From: Erythrobacter sp.
GTDB lineage: Bacteria; Pseudomonadota; Alphaproteobacteria; Sphingomonadales; Sphingomonadaceae
Direction of reading: 5' to 3'
Length of the DNA stretch: 10,770 bases
Assembly: GCA_003483125.1 (NCBI GenBank)
Contig: DMWU01000066.1
Location: forward strand, 1-10,770
Of this stretch, positions 1 to 6,723 are shown piece after piece (the first letter of the stretch is position 1; the number at the start of each line of letters is the position of its first letter). The notes beneath the pieces were generated by a model. That model saw only the letters and a program-made list of their open reading frames with translations, was not told the DNA's origin and searched no databases. The position numbers and the translations under genes are program-made.

Positions 1-655
1 GAACGGGAATGTCTGCACCTGCTTCCTCAATGGCCTCGACAACCTCGGGTATCAGGACAACGGTGGAGTCTTCACCGCAATGGCCGCCGCCTTCGCCGCC
101 CTGGGCTACGATCACATCGACGCCAGCCTCGATCTGCTTCAACGCGTGCTCTTTCGCTCCCACCAATGCAGCCACAGGGATGCCATGCTTCTTGCCCGCC
201 GCAATCATTTCGGGCGGCGCCGTGCCAAGCGCATTGGCCATCAGGCGCACGGGGTGGTTGAAGGCCACCTCGAGCAATTCCTGCCCCAGCGAAGTATTGG
301 GCCGCTGCGAACCGCCATAGGGATCGGCATTCTCCTCTGCGATCCCGCATTCGCGCAGGATTTCGCGCGTCACATCGCGATATTTGGCCGGTATCTGCTC
401 AACGATCTCGTCAGCTGTTACCGAATGCTCGACTGCTTGCACCTCGGGGATCAACACGTCGATGCCATAGGGCTTGCCGTCGATATTATCGTCTATCCAC
501 TGCAACTCGGTCTCGAGCTGTTCAGGAGTAAAGCGAACCGCGCCCATCACTCCAAAGCCGCCCGCGCGGCTGACTGCTGCGACAACGTCGCGGCAATGTG
601 AGAATGCGAAAAGCGGGAACTCGCACCCCACCATTTCGGTCATTCGGAAACCCAT
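1..655 (-). CDS. Nitronate monooxygenase-type NAD(P)H/FMN oxidoreductase, partial (C-terminus outside window)
   Basis: I translated the minus strand from the ATG at 655 and it stays open to the left edge, giving 218 residues without a stop. A GGAGG (661-665) lies 5 bases before this ATG; another ATG 4 bases upstream (659) is in a different frame. The N-terminus (MGFRMTEMVGCEFPLFAF) followed by DVVAAVSRAGGFGVMGAVRF at about residues 24-43 is the usual opening of the nitronate monooxygenase/2-nitropropane dioxygenase TIM barrel. Residues about 184-195 read AQGGEGGGHCGE, the family's flavin-phosphate loop with its conserved His (AQGxEAGGHxG in many relatives). Family members bind FMN and oxidise nitronates or act as less defined flavin reductases, so the substrate cannot be named. 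It also carries a longer middle segment (about 75-140) than the shortest family members. It is divergent from the thiamine operon. Confidence 0.88.
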   Translation of the reverse strand, partial: MGFRMTEMVGCEFPLFAFSHCRDVVAAVSRAGGFGVMGAVRFTPEQLETELQWIDDNIDGKPYGIDVLIPEVQAVEHSVTADEIVEQIPAKYRDVTREILRECGIAEENADPYGGSQRPNTSLGQELLEVAFNHPVRLMANALGTAPPEMIAAGKKHGIPVAALVGAKEHALKQIEAGVDVIVAQGGEGGGHCGEDSTVVLIPEVVEAIEEAGADIPV

Positions 656-867
656 GCATTCCTCCGACTGTTGTTTTCCGGCATGCTATCATGCGGCGTT
701 GCACTGGCAAGCTAGCTATTTCACCCTTTGTGAATTTTGATTTCGGTCAATAGGGATGATGCGTTTCGTTTGAAAGGCGATTGATCGCGCGCTTCTCCTG
801 TCTCGCCAGAACATTTTGGCAGTGTGACGCTTTACCTGCGTGCGCCGCAGGGCTAGACCTACGCCAT
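656..867. other. Intergenic region between divergent genes, upstream of the TPP riboswitch
   Basis: About 210 bases hold the start signals for the leftward flavin oxidoreductase (its SD is at 661-665) and presumably the promoter for the thiamine operon. TTGATC (781-786) and TTGGCA (816-821) resemble -35 boxes, but neither has a convincing -10 box at normal spacing, so I do not call a promoter. A small hairpin, CTGCG-TGCGC-CGCAG at 836-850, sits just before the riboswitch. No gene is seen here. Confidence 0.5.
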
Positions 868-956
868 CCCCGGGGAGCCAGCATAAGGCTGAGAGGTGTG
901 AGTATGCTCCACACGACCCGTTGAACCTGAACCGATTAGCATCGGCGGAGGGAGCG
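868..956 (+). ncRNA. TPP riboswitch (THI element)
   Basis: The conserved blocks of the thiamine pyrophosphate aptamer are all present in order: GGGGAGCC (872-879), GGCTGAGAGG (887-896), then GACCCGTTGAACCTGA (915-930), the CCGATTAGCATCGG stem-loop (932-945) and GCGGAGGGA (946-953). The CTGAGA and ACCTGA blocks are the pyrimidine- and pyrophosphate-sensing cores in known THI elements. The outer P1 helix is short or irregular (CCC 869-871 could pair with GGG 956-958), so the ends are approximate. It lies 52 bases before the start of the first gene and two genes ahead of thiC, as expected for thiamine feedback control. Confidence 0.95.
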
Positions 957-984
957 GGCCGAGCCATTAGCTTTCCCGAACCCG

Positions 985-999
985 CCTCCGGTCAGGAGG
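985..999 (+). promoter_or_regulatory. SD-sequestering hairpin (translational expression platform of the TPP riboswitch)
   Basis: CCTCC (985-989) and GGAGG (995-999) form a perfect 5-bp stem with a 5-base loop. The GGAGG arm is the SD of the ATG at 1008. The aptamer's own GGAGG (947-951) is an equal partner for the same CCTCC, and GCGGG (954-958) can pair with CCCGC (981-985). The inferred switch is that without TPP the aptamer's 3' side holds CCTCC and frees the SD, while with TPP the aptamer closes and CCTCC covers the SD. No U-run suggests a terminator here. Confidence 0.7.
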
Positions 1000-1007
1000 A
1001 AGACGCG

Positions 1008-1424
1008 ATGGTTTCCGAATTCGATTATCCGGCATGGGTTATTCTTGCCTTCGGCATTTACTCCTTTGCAGCCGGCGTTGGCGAATTGCGTAGCCCCGGA
1101 TTCTGGGCAAGCATGATCGACAATATCGACAAGAACCCGGCCGTGCGTTTCCTGGCCGGCATTATCCTGATTGCGATTGGCACGCCGCTCTATCTCATGG
1201 GACCGTGGTCTGATGCGGACTGGATGCTCGTCGTCGTCAAGATCATCGGTGCCGGCATGATATTGGAGGGCGCGCTGTTCCTGGCCTTCGGTGATTGGTT
1301 CACGAGATTTGCAAGATGGTTGATGGGTTATGCTTCGCGCCTGTGGGTGTGGATCGCGATCCTGTTTGGCATCGCGGCAATCATTCTTGCGGAACTTCGC
1401 ATCGCTGACACTGCCCAGATTTAA
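1008..1424 (+). CDS. Unrecognised four-helix membrane protein, first gene of the TPP-riboswitch operon
   Basis: This is a 138-residue protein that I do not recognise. The ATG at 1008 is chosen because GGAGG (995-999) lies 8 bases before it; the frame is open further upstream, but that part is riboswitch RNA. Four hydrophobic segments are visible at about residues 9-25, 46-64, 71-94 and 110-130, with no signal peptide or large soluble domain. The two halves look alike: each has a Gly-rich helix, a loop with aromatic and charged residues (GFWASMIDNIDKNPAVR; GDWFTRFARWLMGYASR), then a second helix with a Gly pair. This suggests an internal duplication, perhaps of a DUF2065/YjeT-like hairpin, but that is a guess. 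The stop (1422-1424) is 12 bases before thiC, so the two are almost certainly co-transcribed under thiamine control. A role in thiamine or precursor handling at the membrane is only inferred from position. Confidence 0.85.
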   Translation: MVSEFDYPAWVILAFGIYSFAAGVGELRSPGFWASMIDNIDKNPAVRFLAGIILIAIGTPLYLMGPWSDADWMLVVVKIIGAGMILEGALFLAFGDWFTRFARWLMGYASRLWVWIAILFGIAAIILAELRIADTAQI

Positions 1425-1436
1425 GGAAGACTCTAA

Positions 1437-3338
<1,902 letters not shown>

Positions 3339-3343
3339 TTTGC

Positions 3344-3793
3344 ATGGCCACAGACGCTGAAAAGCCCACCTATCGCGTACCCTTTGTTGAGCGGACGGAG
3401 ATGCGCCGGCTCGAGGAAGGACGCGGGTATTCAAAGCTGCTGATGCCGTTGGGGCCAAACGCCAATCATGTCGATGTGATGTATATGGGCGCATTCTGCG
3501 TACTGGCAGAGGCGGCCGCGGCGGGGCCGGGCATATCGGTGCTCGACACCGAAAAGTACTTCCCGATCATCAAGGATATTGCGGTCGACTTCCACCGCAT
3601 GGCTGCCAGCGATGTGACCGCGGAATATACGCTGTCGGAGGATGAGATCGCTGCGCTGCTTGCTGATCTGGGGCGCAAGGGCAGCGCCACCTATGTGGCA
3701 GAGGTCCCCATGCTGGATGCAGATGGCGCGCTGGTGGCGACGGGCAGGGTCACGGTGAAACTGCTCTCGCATAATTGGACCAAACCGGACTGA
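3344..3793 (+). CDS. DUF4442/PaaI-like hotdog-fold protein (putative thioesterase)
   Basis: The 149-residue protein resembles hotdog-fold proteins of the DUF4442/PaaI-like group. Its central stretch, residues about 40-57 (NHVDVMYMGAFCVLAEAA), matches the family pattern of a conserved Asn, a Gly at the start of the hot-dog helix and a helix ending in a conserved acidic residue (Glu55). The C-terminal half (VTAEYTLSEDEI, ATYVAEVPMLDADGALVATGRVTVKLL) shows the alternating strands of the sheet. Hotdog thioesterases usually cleave acyl-CoA thioesters, but the substrate here is unknown. The AGGAG SD (3331-3335) is inside the end of thiC and the start is 5 bases after the thiC stop, so the gene is very likely in the same operon. 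Why a hotdog protein would follow thiC is not clear from the sequence. Confidence 0.8.
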   Translation: MATDAEKPTYRVPFVERTEMRRLEEGRGYSKLLMPLGPNANHVDVMYMGAFCVLAEAAAAGPGISVLDTEKYFPIIKDIAVDFHRMAASDVTAEYTLSEDEIAALLADLGRKGSATYVAEVPMLDADGALVATGRVTVKLLSHNWTKPD

Positions 3794-3805
3794 GGGAGCG
3801 GCAGC

Positions 3806-3985
3806 ATGACCAAGCTCATCTATTGCATCCACCGCAAGGCTGACCTGTCGCGTGAGGAGTTCCAGAGATATTGGCGCGAAACGTATGCACCGCTGGTAAA
3901 AGCTGCGCAGGAGGCGCTTGGCATCCGCCTAAGATGGCAGGCGGATGACACATGCCAAGATCCCCGTATCGCTGCGCTACTTTAG
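3806..3985 (+). pseudogene. Truncated EthD-domain protein (N-terminal remnant)
   Basis: An ATG at 3806, 12 bases after the hotdog gene stop and with a GGGAG SD (3794-3798), opens a frame of 59 codons ending TAG at 3983-3985. The first 40 or so residues (MTKLIYCIHRKADLSREEFQ, then RYWRETYAPLVKAAQEALGI) have the EthD-family opening: a short strand, a basic residue pair, SxEEFxxYWxxxHxPLV and a helix. The His usual in WRETHAPLV is Tyr here. After residue 41 the resemblance stops and the frame ends 18 codons later; whole EthD proteins are about 100 residues or longer. I looked for the missing half in the other two frames and did not see it, so a deletion is more likely than a frameshift. The end of the frame lies in the direct repeat at 3967-4025. 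Confidence 0.7.
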
Positions 3986-4025
3986 GGCGTTCTTGTCTGG
4001 CCTATCGCTGCGCTATTTCAGGACG
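3967..4025. repeat. Imperfect direct repeat, two 23-bp copies 36 bp apart
   Basis: Copy one is 3967-3989 (TATCGCTGCGCTA-C-TT-T-AGG-G-CG) and copy two is 4003-4025 with three substitutions (T, C and A at the marked sites), so 20 of 23 bases agree. The first copy supplies the stop codon of the truncated EthD frame. No transposase ends or target duplications are seen. It may be a remnant of a local duplication or of a dispersed intergenic element. Confidence 0.65.
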
Positions 4026-4085
4026 CGGGCACACCCTCGTTTATTTCCTTTAGACACTGTCGCATGTGTCGCTTTTGCCCGTCCG

Positions 4086-4112
4086 AAAATCGACAAGGTG
4101 CATGTCGATTTT
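4086..4112. promoter_or_regulatory. Perfect 9-bp inverted repeat upstream of hpf
   Basis: AAAATCGAC (4086-4094) and GTCGATTTT (4104-4112) are perfect inverted copies separated by 9 bases, 69 bases before the hpf start. As RNA it would be an AU-rich stem ending in UUUU, so it could be a weak terminator for the thiC operon. As DNA the centre-to-centre distance of 18 bp suits a dimeric regulator. The sequence does not decide between these. Confidence 0.5.
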
Positions 4113-4181
4113 GCTCGAAATTAATGCCTGCCATCCCCATCTTGGTAGATGAAAGACAAAAGAAGAGAGGAGCATATCCCC

Positions 4182-4526
4182 ATGCAGGTACAGTTCAATT
4201 CCGACAGCAGCGTAATGGGCACGGAAAATGTCGCCGAGCGGATCGAGGCGCAATTGCGCGAACGGCTCGCGCGGTTTGAAGATCGCCTTACGCGGCTGGA
4301 GGTCCATGTCAGCGATGAAAATGCGCGCAAGGGTGGTGGGGATGACAAGACCTGTATGATCGAGGCGCGTCCGCGCAGTGGCAAGCCGCTGGGCGTTACC
4401 GCCCATGCCGCCGATGTCGATACCGCCGCGCGCAAGGCTGCCAATACGCTGTTCGAAAGGCTTGATCGCCATTTCGGCAAGGAAGCCCGTCACAAGCATG
4501 AGCCACGGCCCGACAAGGTGATGTAA
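4182..4526 (+). CDS. Short ribosome hibernation/ribosome-associated factor, HPF/RaiA family
   Basis: The 114-residue protein fits the short HPF/YfiA (sigma-54 modulation) family, which binds the 30S subunit in the decoding region and stabilises idle ribosomes. It starts with a beta strand (MQVQFNSDSS), continues with a helix (ENVAERIEAQLRERLARFED), a second strand (TRLEVHVSDEN), a third strand (KTCMIEARPRSGKPLGVTA) and a final basic helix (DTAARKAANTLFERLDRHFG) with a His/Lys-rich tail (KEARHKHEPRPDKVM). This is the beta-alpha-beta-beta-beta-alpha layout of the family. No long-HPF C-terminal dimerisation domain is present. The ATG at 4182 is preferred over an in-frame ATG at 4149 because AGAGGAG (4166-4172) lies 9 bases before it and the protein then begins at the first strand. 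It appears monocistronic. Confidence 0.8.
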   Translation: MQVQFNSDSSVMGTENVAERIEAQLRERLARFEDRLTRLEVHVSDENARKGGGDDKTCMIEARPRSGKPLGVTAHAADVDTAARKAANTLFERLDRHFGKEARHKHEPRPDKVM

Positions 4527-4641
4527 GGAAAAGGTCCGCGAGCCGGAGGAGAGCGCTGGCGTTTAAAGCTGAATAGATATTGTGCAAAGCAACAATAATT
4601 AGGTTTATCGCCATTGCCGCGCTAGATGGAGATTGCTGACG

Positions 4642-4670
4642 TCGAAATTTGCGACGGACTTCGAAATTTG
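4642..4670. repeat. Direct repeat TCGAAATTTG, two copies
   Basis: TCGAAATTTG is found at 4642-4651 and again at 4661-4670, 19 bases apart (about two helical turns). The first copy is flanked by GTCG (4641-4644) and CGAC (4652-4655). A third, shorter copy (TCGAAATT) lies at 4115-4122, upstream of hpf. The spacing suggests a possible protein-binding site for csp, but nothing identifies the protein. Confidence 0.45.
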
Positions 4671-4750
4671 TAATCCGCCGCTTGCCTCGATTGGCCCCGG
4701 CGCAAACCAGATGACGACTTCCCTTCACTTGACGATTTGATGCACGACCG

Positions 4751-4767
4751 GGCGGCATGTCGCCGCC
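4751..4767 (+). promoter_or_regulatory. GC-only hairpin in the csp leader
   Basis: GGCGGC (4751-4756) and GCCGCC (4762-4767) form a 6-bp all-GC stem with a 5-base loop (ATGTC), ending 18 bases before the SD. It could act on mRNA stability or translation of the cold-shock gene; this is inference from position only. Confidence 0.5.
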
Positions 4768-4799
4768 GGGCAATTTCGTTTCTTGAAAGGAAACAAGCA

Positions 4800-5012
4800 A
4801 TGGCCAAGACTGGCACCGTAAAATTCTTCAATACCGACAAGGGCTATGGCTTCATCCAGCCAGATGATGGTTCAAACGATAGCTTCGTACATATCTCGGC
4901 CGTGCAGGCCGCAGGGATGACGACGCTCGAAAAGGAACAGTACCTCAATTACGAGATTGAGACAGGCCGCAATGGCAAGGACAGCGCAGTAAACCTTTCG
5001 GCTGCTGACTAA
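4800..5012 (+). CDS. CspA-family cold-shock protein
   Basis: This is a 70-residue single cold-shock domain, the standard CspA length. The two RNA-binding motifs are present: RNP1 as KGYGFI (residues 14-19) and RNP2 as FVHIS (29-33). The opening MAKTGTVKFFNTDKGYGFIQ is typical. Such proteins form a five-stranded OB-fold barrel that binds single-stranded RNA and melts secondary structure. The C-terminal strand region (NYEIETGRNGKDSAVNLSAAD) reads IETGRNGKDSA where many relatives have a more basic stretch. The ATG at 4800 is chosen for the AAAGGA SD (4786-4791) and the family N-terminus; the frame is open upstream to about 4737. A terminator-like hairpin lies 9 bases after the stop. Confidence 0.95.
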   Translation: MAKTGTVKFFNTDKGYGFIQPDDGSNDSFVHISAVQAAGMTTLEKEQYLNYEIETGRNGKDSAVNLSAAD

Positions 5013-5021
5013 TCCGGGATT

Positions 5022-5058
5022 GGGGCGCAGCGGACACTCGCTGTGCCCCTTGCCCTTC
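5022..5058 (+). terminator. Hairpin terminator after csp
   Basis: GGGGCGCAGCG (5022-5032) pairs with CGCTGTGCCCC (5039-5049) over 11 bp with one G-U pair and a 6-base loop. The following bases (TTGCCCTTCTTTC) are pyrimidine-rich rather than a pure U-run. It begins 9 bases after the csp stop, so it probably ends or attenuates the csp transcript before the small gene at 5079. Confidence 0.75.
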
Positions 5059-5078
5059 TTTCAAAACGGGAGCTAACA

Positions 5079-5294
5079 TTGCCTCCAACATACGAATTTC
5101 ACCAGGAACGCGCAGATGCCGCGGCAGCTGCGGCAAAGGCAGCAACGCTTGATAACATGCGCGAGCGTGAATTGTGTTCGGAGAAGACATGGCGCGGGCT
5201 TGCCGAACAGGCAAAGGCCGCTGCAGTCTTACGCAAGAAGGCGGATCGAGAGCGCGAAGAACGTCGTGCTGCAGAGGATGCTATGCGGGGTTAA
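5079..5294 (+). CDS. Small Ala/Glu/Arg-rich helical protein, unknown function
   Basis: I do not recognise a named family. A TTG at 5079, preceded by GGGAG (5068-5072) at 6 bases, gives 71 residues. An in-frame GTG at 5043 lacks an SD and falls inside the terminator hairpin. The protein reads as a nearly continuous charged helix: YEFHQERADAAAAAAKAATL, then a conserved-looking turn (SEKTWRGLAEQAKAAAVLRK) and a strongly charged end (KADREREERRAAEDAMRG). There is no signal peptide, membrane segment or zinc motif (one Cys only). Small proteins of this style occur in sphingomonads, but I cannot assign a role. It follows csp, separated by a hairpin, so it may be partly co-expressed with it. Confidence 0.65.
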   Translation: MPPTYEFHQERADAAAAAAKAATLDNMRERELCSEKTWRGLAEQAKAAAVLRKKADREREERRAAEDAMRG

Positions 5295-5333
5295 GACCCG
5301 AGAAAGCCTAGATCTCGCTGCTTTCCCAAGACA

Positions 5334-5354
5334 GCATTGAGCATTGAGCATTGG
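5334..5354. repeat. Short tandem heptamer repeat
   Basis: GCATTGA at 5334-5340 and 5341-5347 is followed by GCATTGG at 5348-5354, giving three tandem 7-base units in the gap between the small helical gene and the lipoprotein gene. It is probably a slippage repeat; no function is visible. Confidence 0.7.
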
Positions 5355-5455
5355 GTCGCGATCGGACAGAAGTATCTTCCTTCATACCTTCAATTTGCTT
5401 GCCATTCTGCACCGCAAACCTCTAGGCAGTGCGGGTGAGTGAAATAACTAAGATT

Positions 5456-5890
5456 ATGTGCTGCAAGAAGTTTTTGCCATTGTCATTGCTTGCAGGCACG
5501 CTGGGCGCCTGCGGCGCAAATAGCGACAATCCCGATCCTGGCGAAGTGGCCGTCTTTGATGCGATTGGCATGGATGAGGGCATTACCACTTTGGGAACGG
5601 AACCCTTCTGGAACGCGCGGATCGAAGGCGCGACGCTGACCTATTCGACGCCCGAAGATCTCGATGGGACGCTGGTCACGATTGAACGCTTTGCCGGCAA
5701 TGGCGGGCTGGGCATTTCTGGCGAACTCTACGGGTCGCCCTTGCAGTTGGCCATTACGCCTGGCCAATGCAGCGACGGGATGAGCGACCGCATCTATCCC
5801 TACACTGCGACACTTTCGCTGGGAGGTGAAAACCTGCTCGGCTGCGCCTATACGGATACCCAAGGATTTTCAGGAGAGGAGAACCCGTAA
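5456..5890 (+). CDS. COG3650-type lipoprotein
   Basis: This is a 144-residue predicted lipoprotein. From the ATG at 5456 the N-terminus is MCCKKFLPLSLLAGTLGAC: a Lys pair, a hydrophobic stretch and the lipobox LGAC with Cys19 as the lipidation site. The mature part contains TLGTEPFWNARIEG (from about residue 45), ATLTYSTPED, and CSDGMSDRIYPYTATL (105-120) followed by LLGC (127-130). TEPFW, DGMSDRxYPY and a late Cys that could pair with Cys105 are the recurring features of uncharacterised COG3650 proteins. No enzymatic role is known. The SD for 5456 is weak; in-frame GTG codons at 5429 and 5435 are alternatives that would lengthen the signal peptide, so the start is uncertain. The stop is directly followed by the ATG of the next gene. 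Confidence 0.8.
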   Translation: MCCKKFLPLSLLAGTLGACGANSDNPDPGEVAVFDAIGMDEGITTLGTEPFWNARIEGATLTYSTPEDLDGTLVTIERFAGNGGLGISGELYGSPLQLAITPGQCSDGMSDRIYPYTATLSLGGENLLGCAYTDTQGFSGEENP

Positions 5891-6247
5891 ATGACACAAC
5901 CAGGTGAGCTTTCGCGCGGCTGGACCGTACTTTTCTGGACGGCAGCTCTATTCAACCTGCTGATTGGGTTGGCAGCCATGATTTCGCCAGAAGCGTCCAT
6001 CGATGCGCGCACTGTTGGCCTGCTCGTATTCAGCTTCGGCGTCGTTTATATTCAGGTTGCGCGCGACCCATTGCGCTTCGGCCCGGTCCTTTGGGCAGGC
6101 GCCCTTGGCAAGCTGGGTGTTGTTGGCCTGTTGGGGCCGGGCGCCTTTGGCGAGGGCGGAAGTGTCCTGGTCGCCGGCGGATTGTTGGGCGACGCGCTGT
6201 TCGCGCTTGGCTTCCTTGCCTTCCTCTTTAAGACGAGCGAGGAATAG
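5891..6247 (+). CDS. Small four-helix membrane protein, unknown function
   Basis: The 118-residue protein has hydrophobic segments at about residues 12-30, 38-56, 64-81 and 91-113, with a short N-terminal tail (MTQPGELSRG) and a charged end (KTSEE). Helix 3 has a Gly-spaced pattern (AGALGKLGVVGLLGPGAFG). I do not recognise a family with a known role. The ATG directly abuts the TAA of the lipoprotein gene, and its SD (AGGAGAGGAG, 5871-5880) lies inside that gene, so translation is probably coupled. Its close link to a periplasm-facing lipoprotein suggests that both act at the envelope, but this is inference. Confidence 0.8.
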   Translation: MTQPGELSRGWTVLFWTAALFNLLIGLAAMISPEASIDARTVGLLVFSFGVVYIQVARDPLRFGPVLWAGALGKLGVVGLLGPGAFGEGGSVLVAGGLLGDALFALGFLAFLFKTSEE

Positions 6248-6274
6248 AGCGCTTTAGGGGCGGGGAGATAACAT

Positions 6275-6685
6275 ATGGGAACGACCGGAGGATGCCTGTG
6301 CGGCGCTGTCCGTTATGAATTAGGTGCCGAGCCCGGCATGCCTATGATCTGCCATTGCAAGAATTGCCAGCGGCAGGCGGGCACTGCTTTTTCGACAATT
6401 GTTGGCGTGCCGGAGAGCGCGATCAAAGTCACCGGAACGGTGAAGAGCTATCAGGATAAGGGCGATCTAACCGGTAAATCGGTTCGCCGCGAATTTTGCG
6501 GTGAATGTGGATCGCCGCTGTTCAGCCACGTCAAAGTGGCGCCGGGTATGGTTTGGATCAAGGCAGGCACATTGGATGATACTTCAGACTTTGTCCCAGC
6601 GGTGCAGATATGGGGCAAGAGCAAGCAATGCTGGCTCGACCTTGGCGATATTCCCATCCTCGATACGGCGCCCGACGCGGGTTAG
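6275..6685 (+). CDS. GFA-family zinc-binding protein (Gfa/CENP-V domain)
   Basis: The 136-residue protein has the zinc-binding Cys pattern of the glutathione-dependent formaldehyde-activating (GFA/CENP-V) fold. Cys7 and Cys9 occur in GGCLCGAVRY, Cys26, Cys28 and Cys31 in ICHCKNCQ, and Cys75 and Cys78 in FCGECGSPLF. All seven Cys are in place and the length is usual. The founding member binds glutathione and formaldehyde, but most relatives are not shown to do so; the specific reaction here is unknown. The ATG at 6275 has a GGGGAG SD (6262-6267). The gene starts 27 bases after the membrane protein gene and may be in the same operon. It converges on the S41 peptidase gene with a 38-base gap in which I see no clear terminator. 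Confidence 0.92.
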   Translation: MGTTGGCLCGAVRYELGAEPGMPMICHCKNCQRQAGTAFSTIVGVPESAIKVTGTVKSYQDKGDLTGKSVRREFCGECGSPLFSHVKVAPGMVWIKAGTLDDTSDFVPAVQIWGKSKQCWLDLGDIPILDTAPDAG

Positions 6686-6723
6686 GGCGCTATGATTGGC
6701 GGGCTTGCTGAATTACAGGCGGC

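Larger units (their letters stand above)
4527..4799 (+). other. Intergenic region and long leader of the cold-shock gene
   Basis: These 273 bases contain no gene I can support. They hold an AT-rich stretch (about 4560-4610), two copies of TCGAAATTTG (4642-4651 and 4661-4670), a 6-bp hairpin (4751-4767) and the csp SD (AAAGGA, 4786-4791). No clear terminator for hpf is visible. The csp promoter is presumably in the AT-rich part, which would leave a leader of well over 100 bases, as is usual for cold-shock mRNAs. Confidence 0.45.

Noticed and set aside
780..845. Sigma-70-like promoter before the TPP riboswitch
   Set aside because: The -35-like boxes at 781-786 and 816-821 have no acceptable -10 box at 16-18 bases, so it was not annotated.
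840..1007. In-frame N-terminal extension of the membrane protein through the riboswitch
   Set aside because: It would translate the TPP aptamer; the SD and hydrophobic start support the ATG at 1008.
3927..4060. Frameshifted continuation of the EthD-like gene
   Set aside because: Neither of the other two frames shows the expected second half of an EthD domain, so a frameshift is not supported.
4149..4181. Upstream ATG for hpf
   Set aside because: It would place the real SD inside the coding sequence and add a non-family, charged N-terminus (MKDKRREEHIP).
4396..4800. Minus-strand open frame over the hpf end and csp leader
   Set aside because: It has no SD and no recognisable protein pattern, and it overlaps hpf, which is clearly coding on the other strand.
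5043..5078. GTG start for the small helical protein
   Set aside because: It lacks an SD and lies within the 3' arm of the csp terminator hairpin.
5285..5325. Small inverted repeats after the helical protein gene (GAAAGC/GCTTTC; CGAGA/TCTCG)
   Set aside because: The stems are only 5-6 bp with long loops and no U-run, so a terminator call is not justified.
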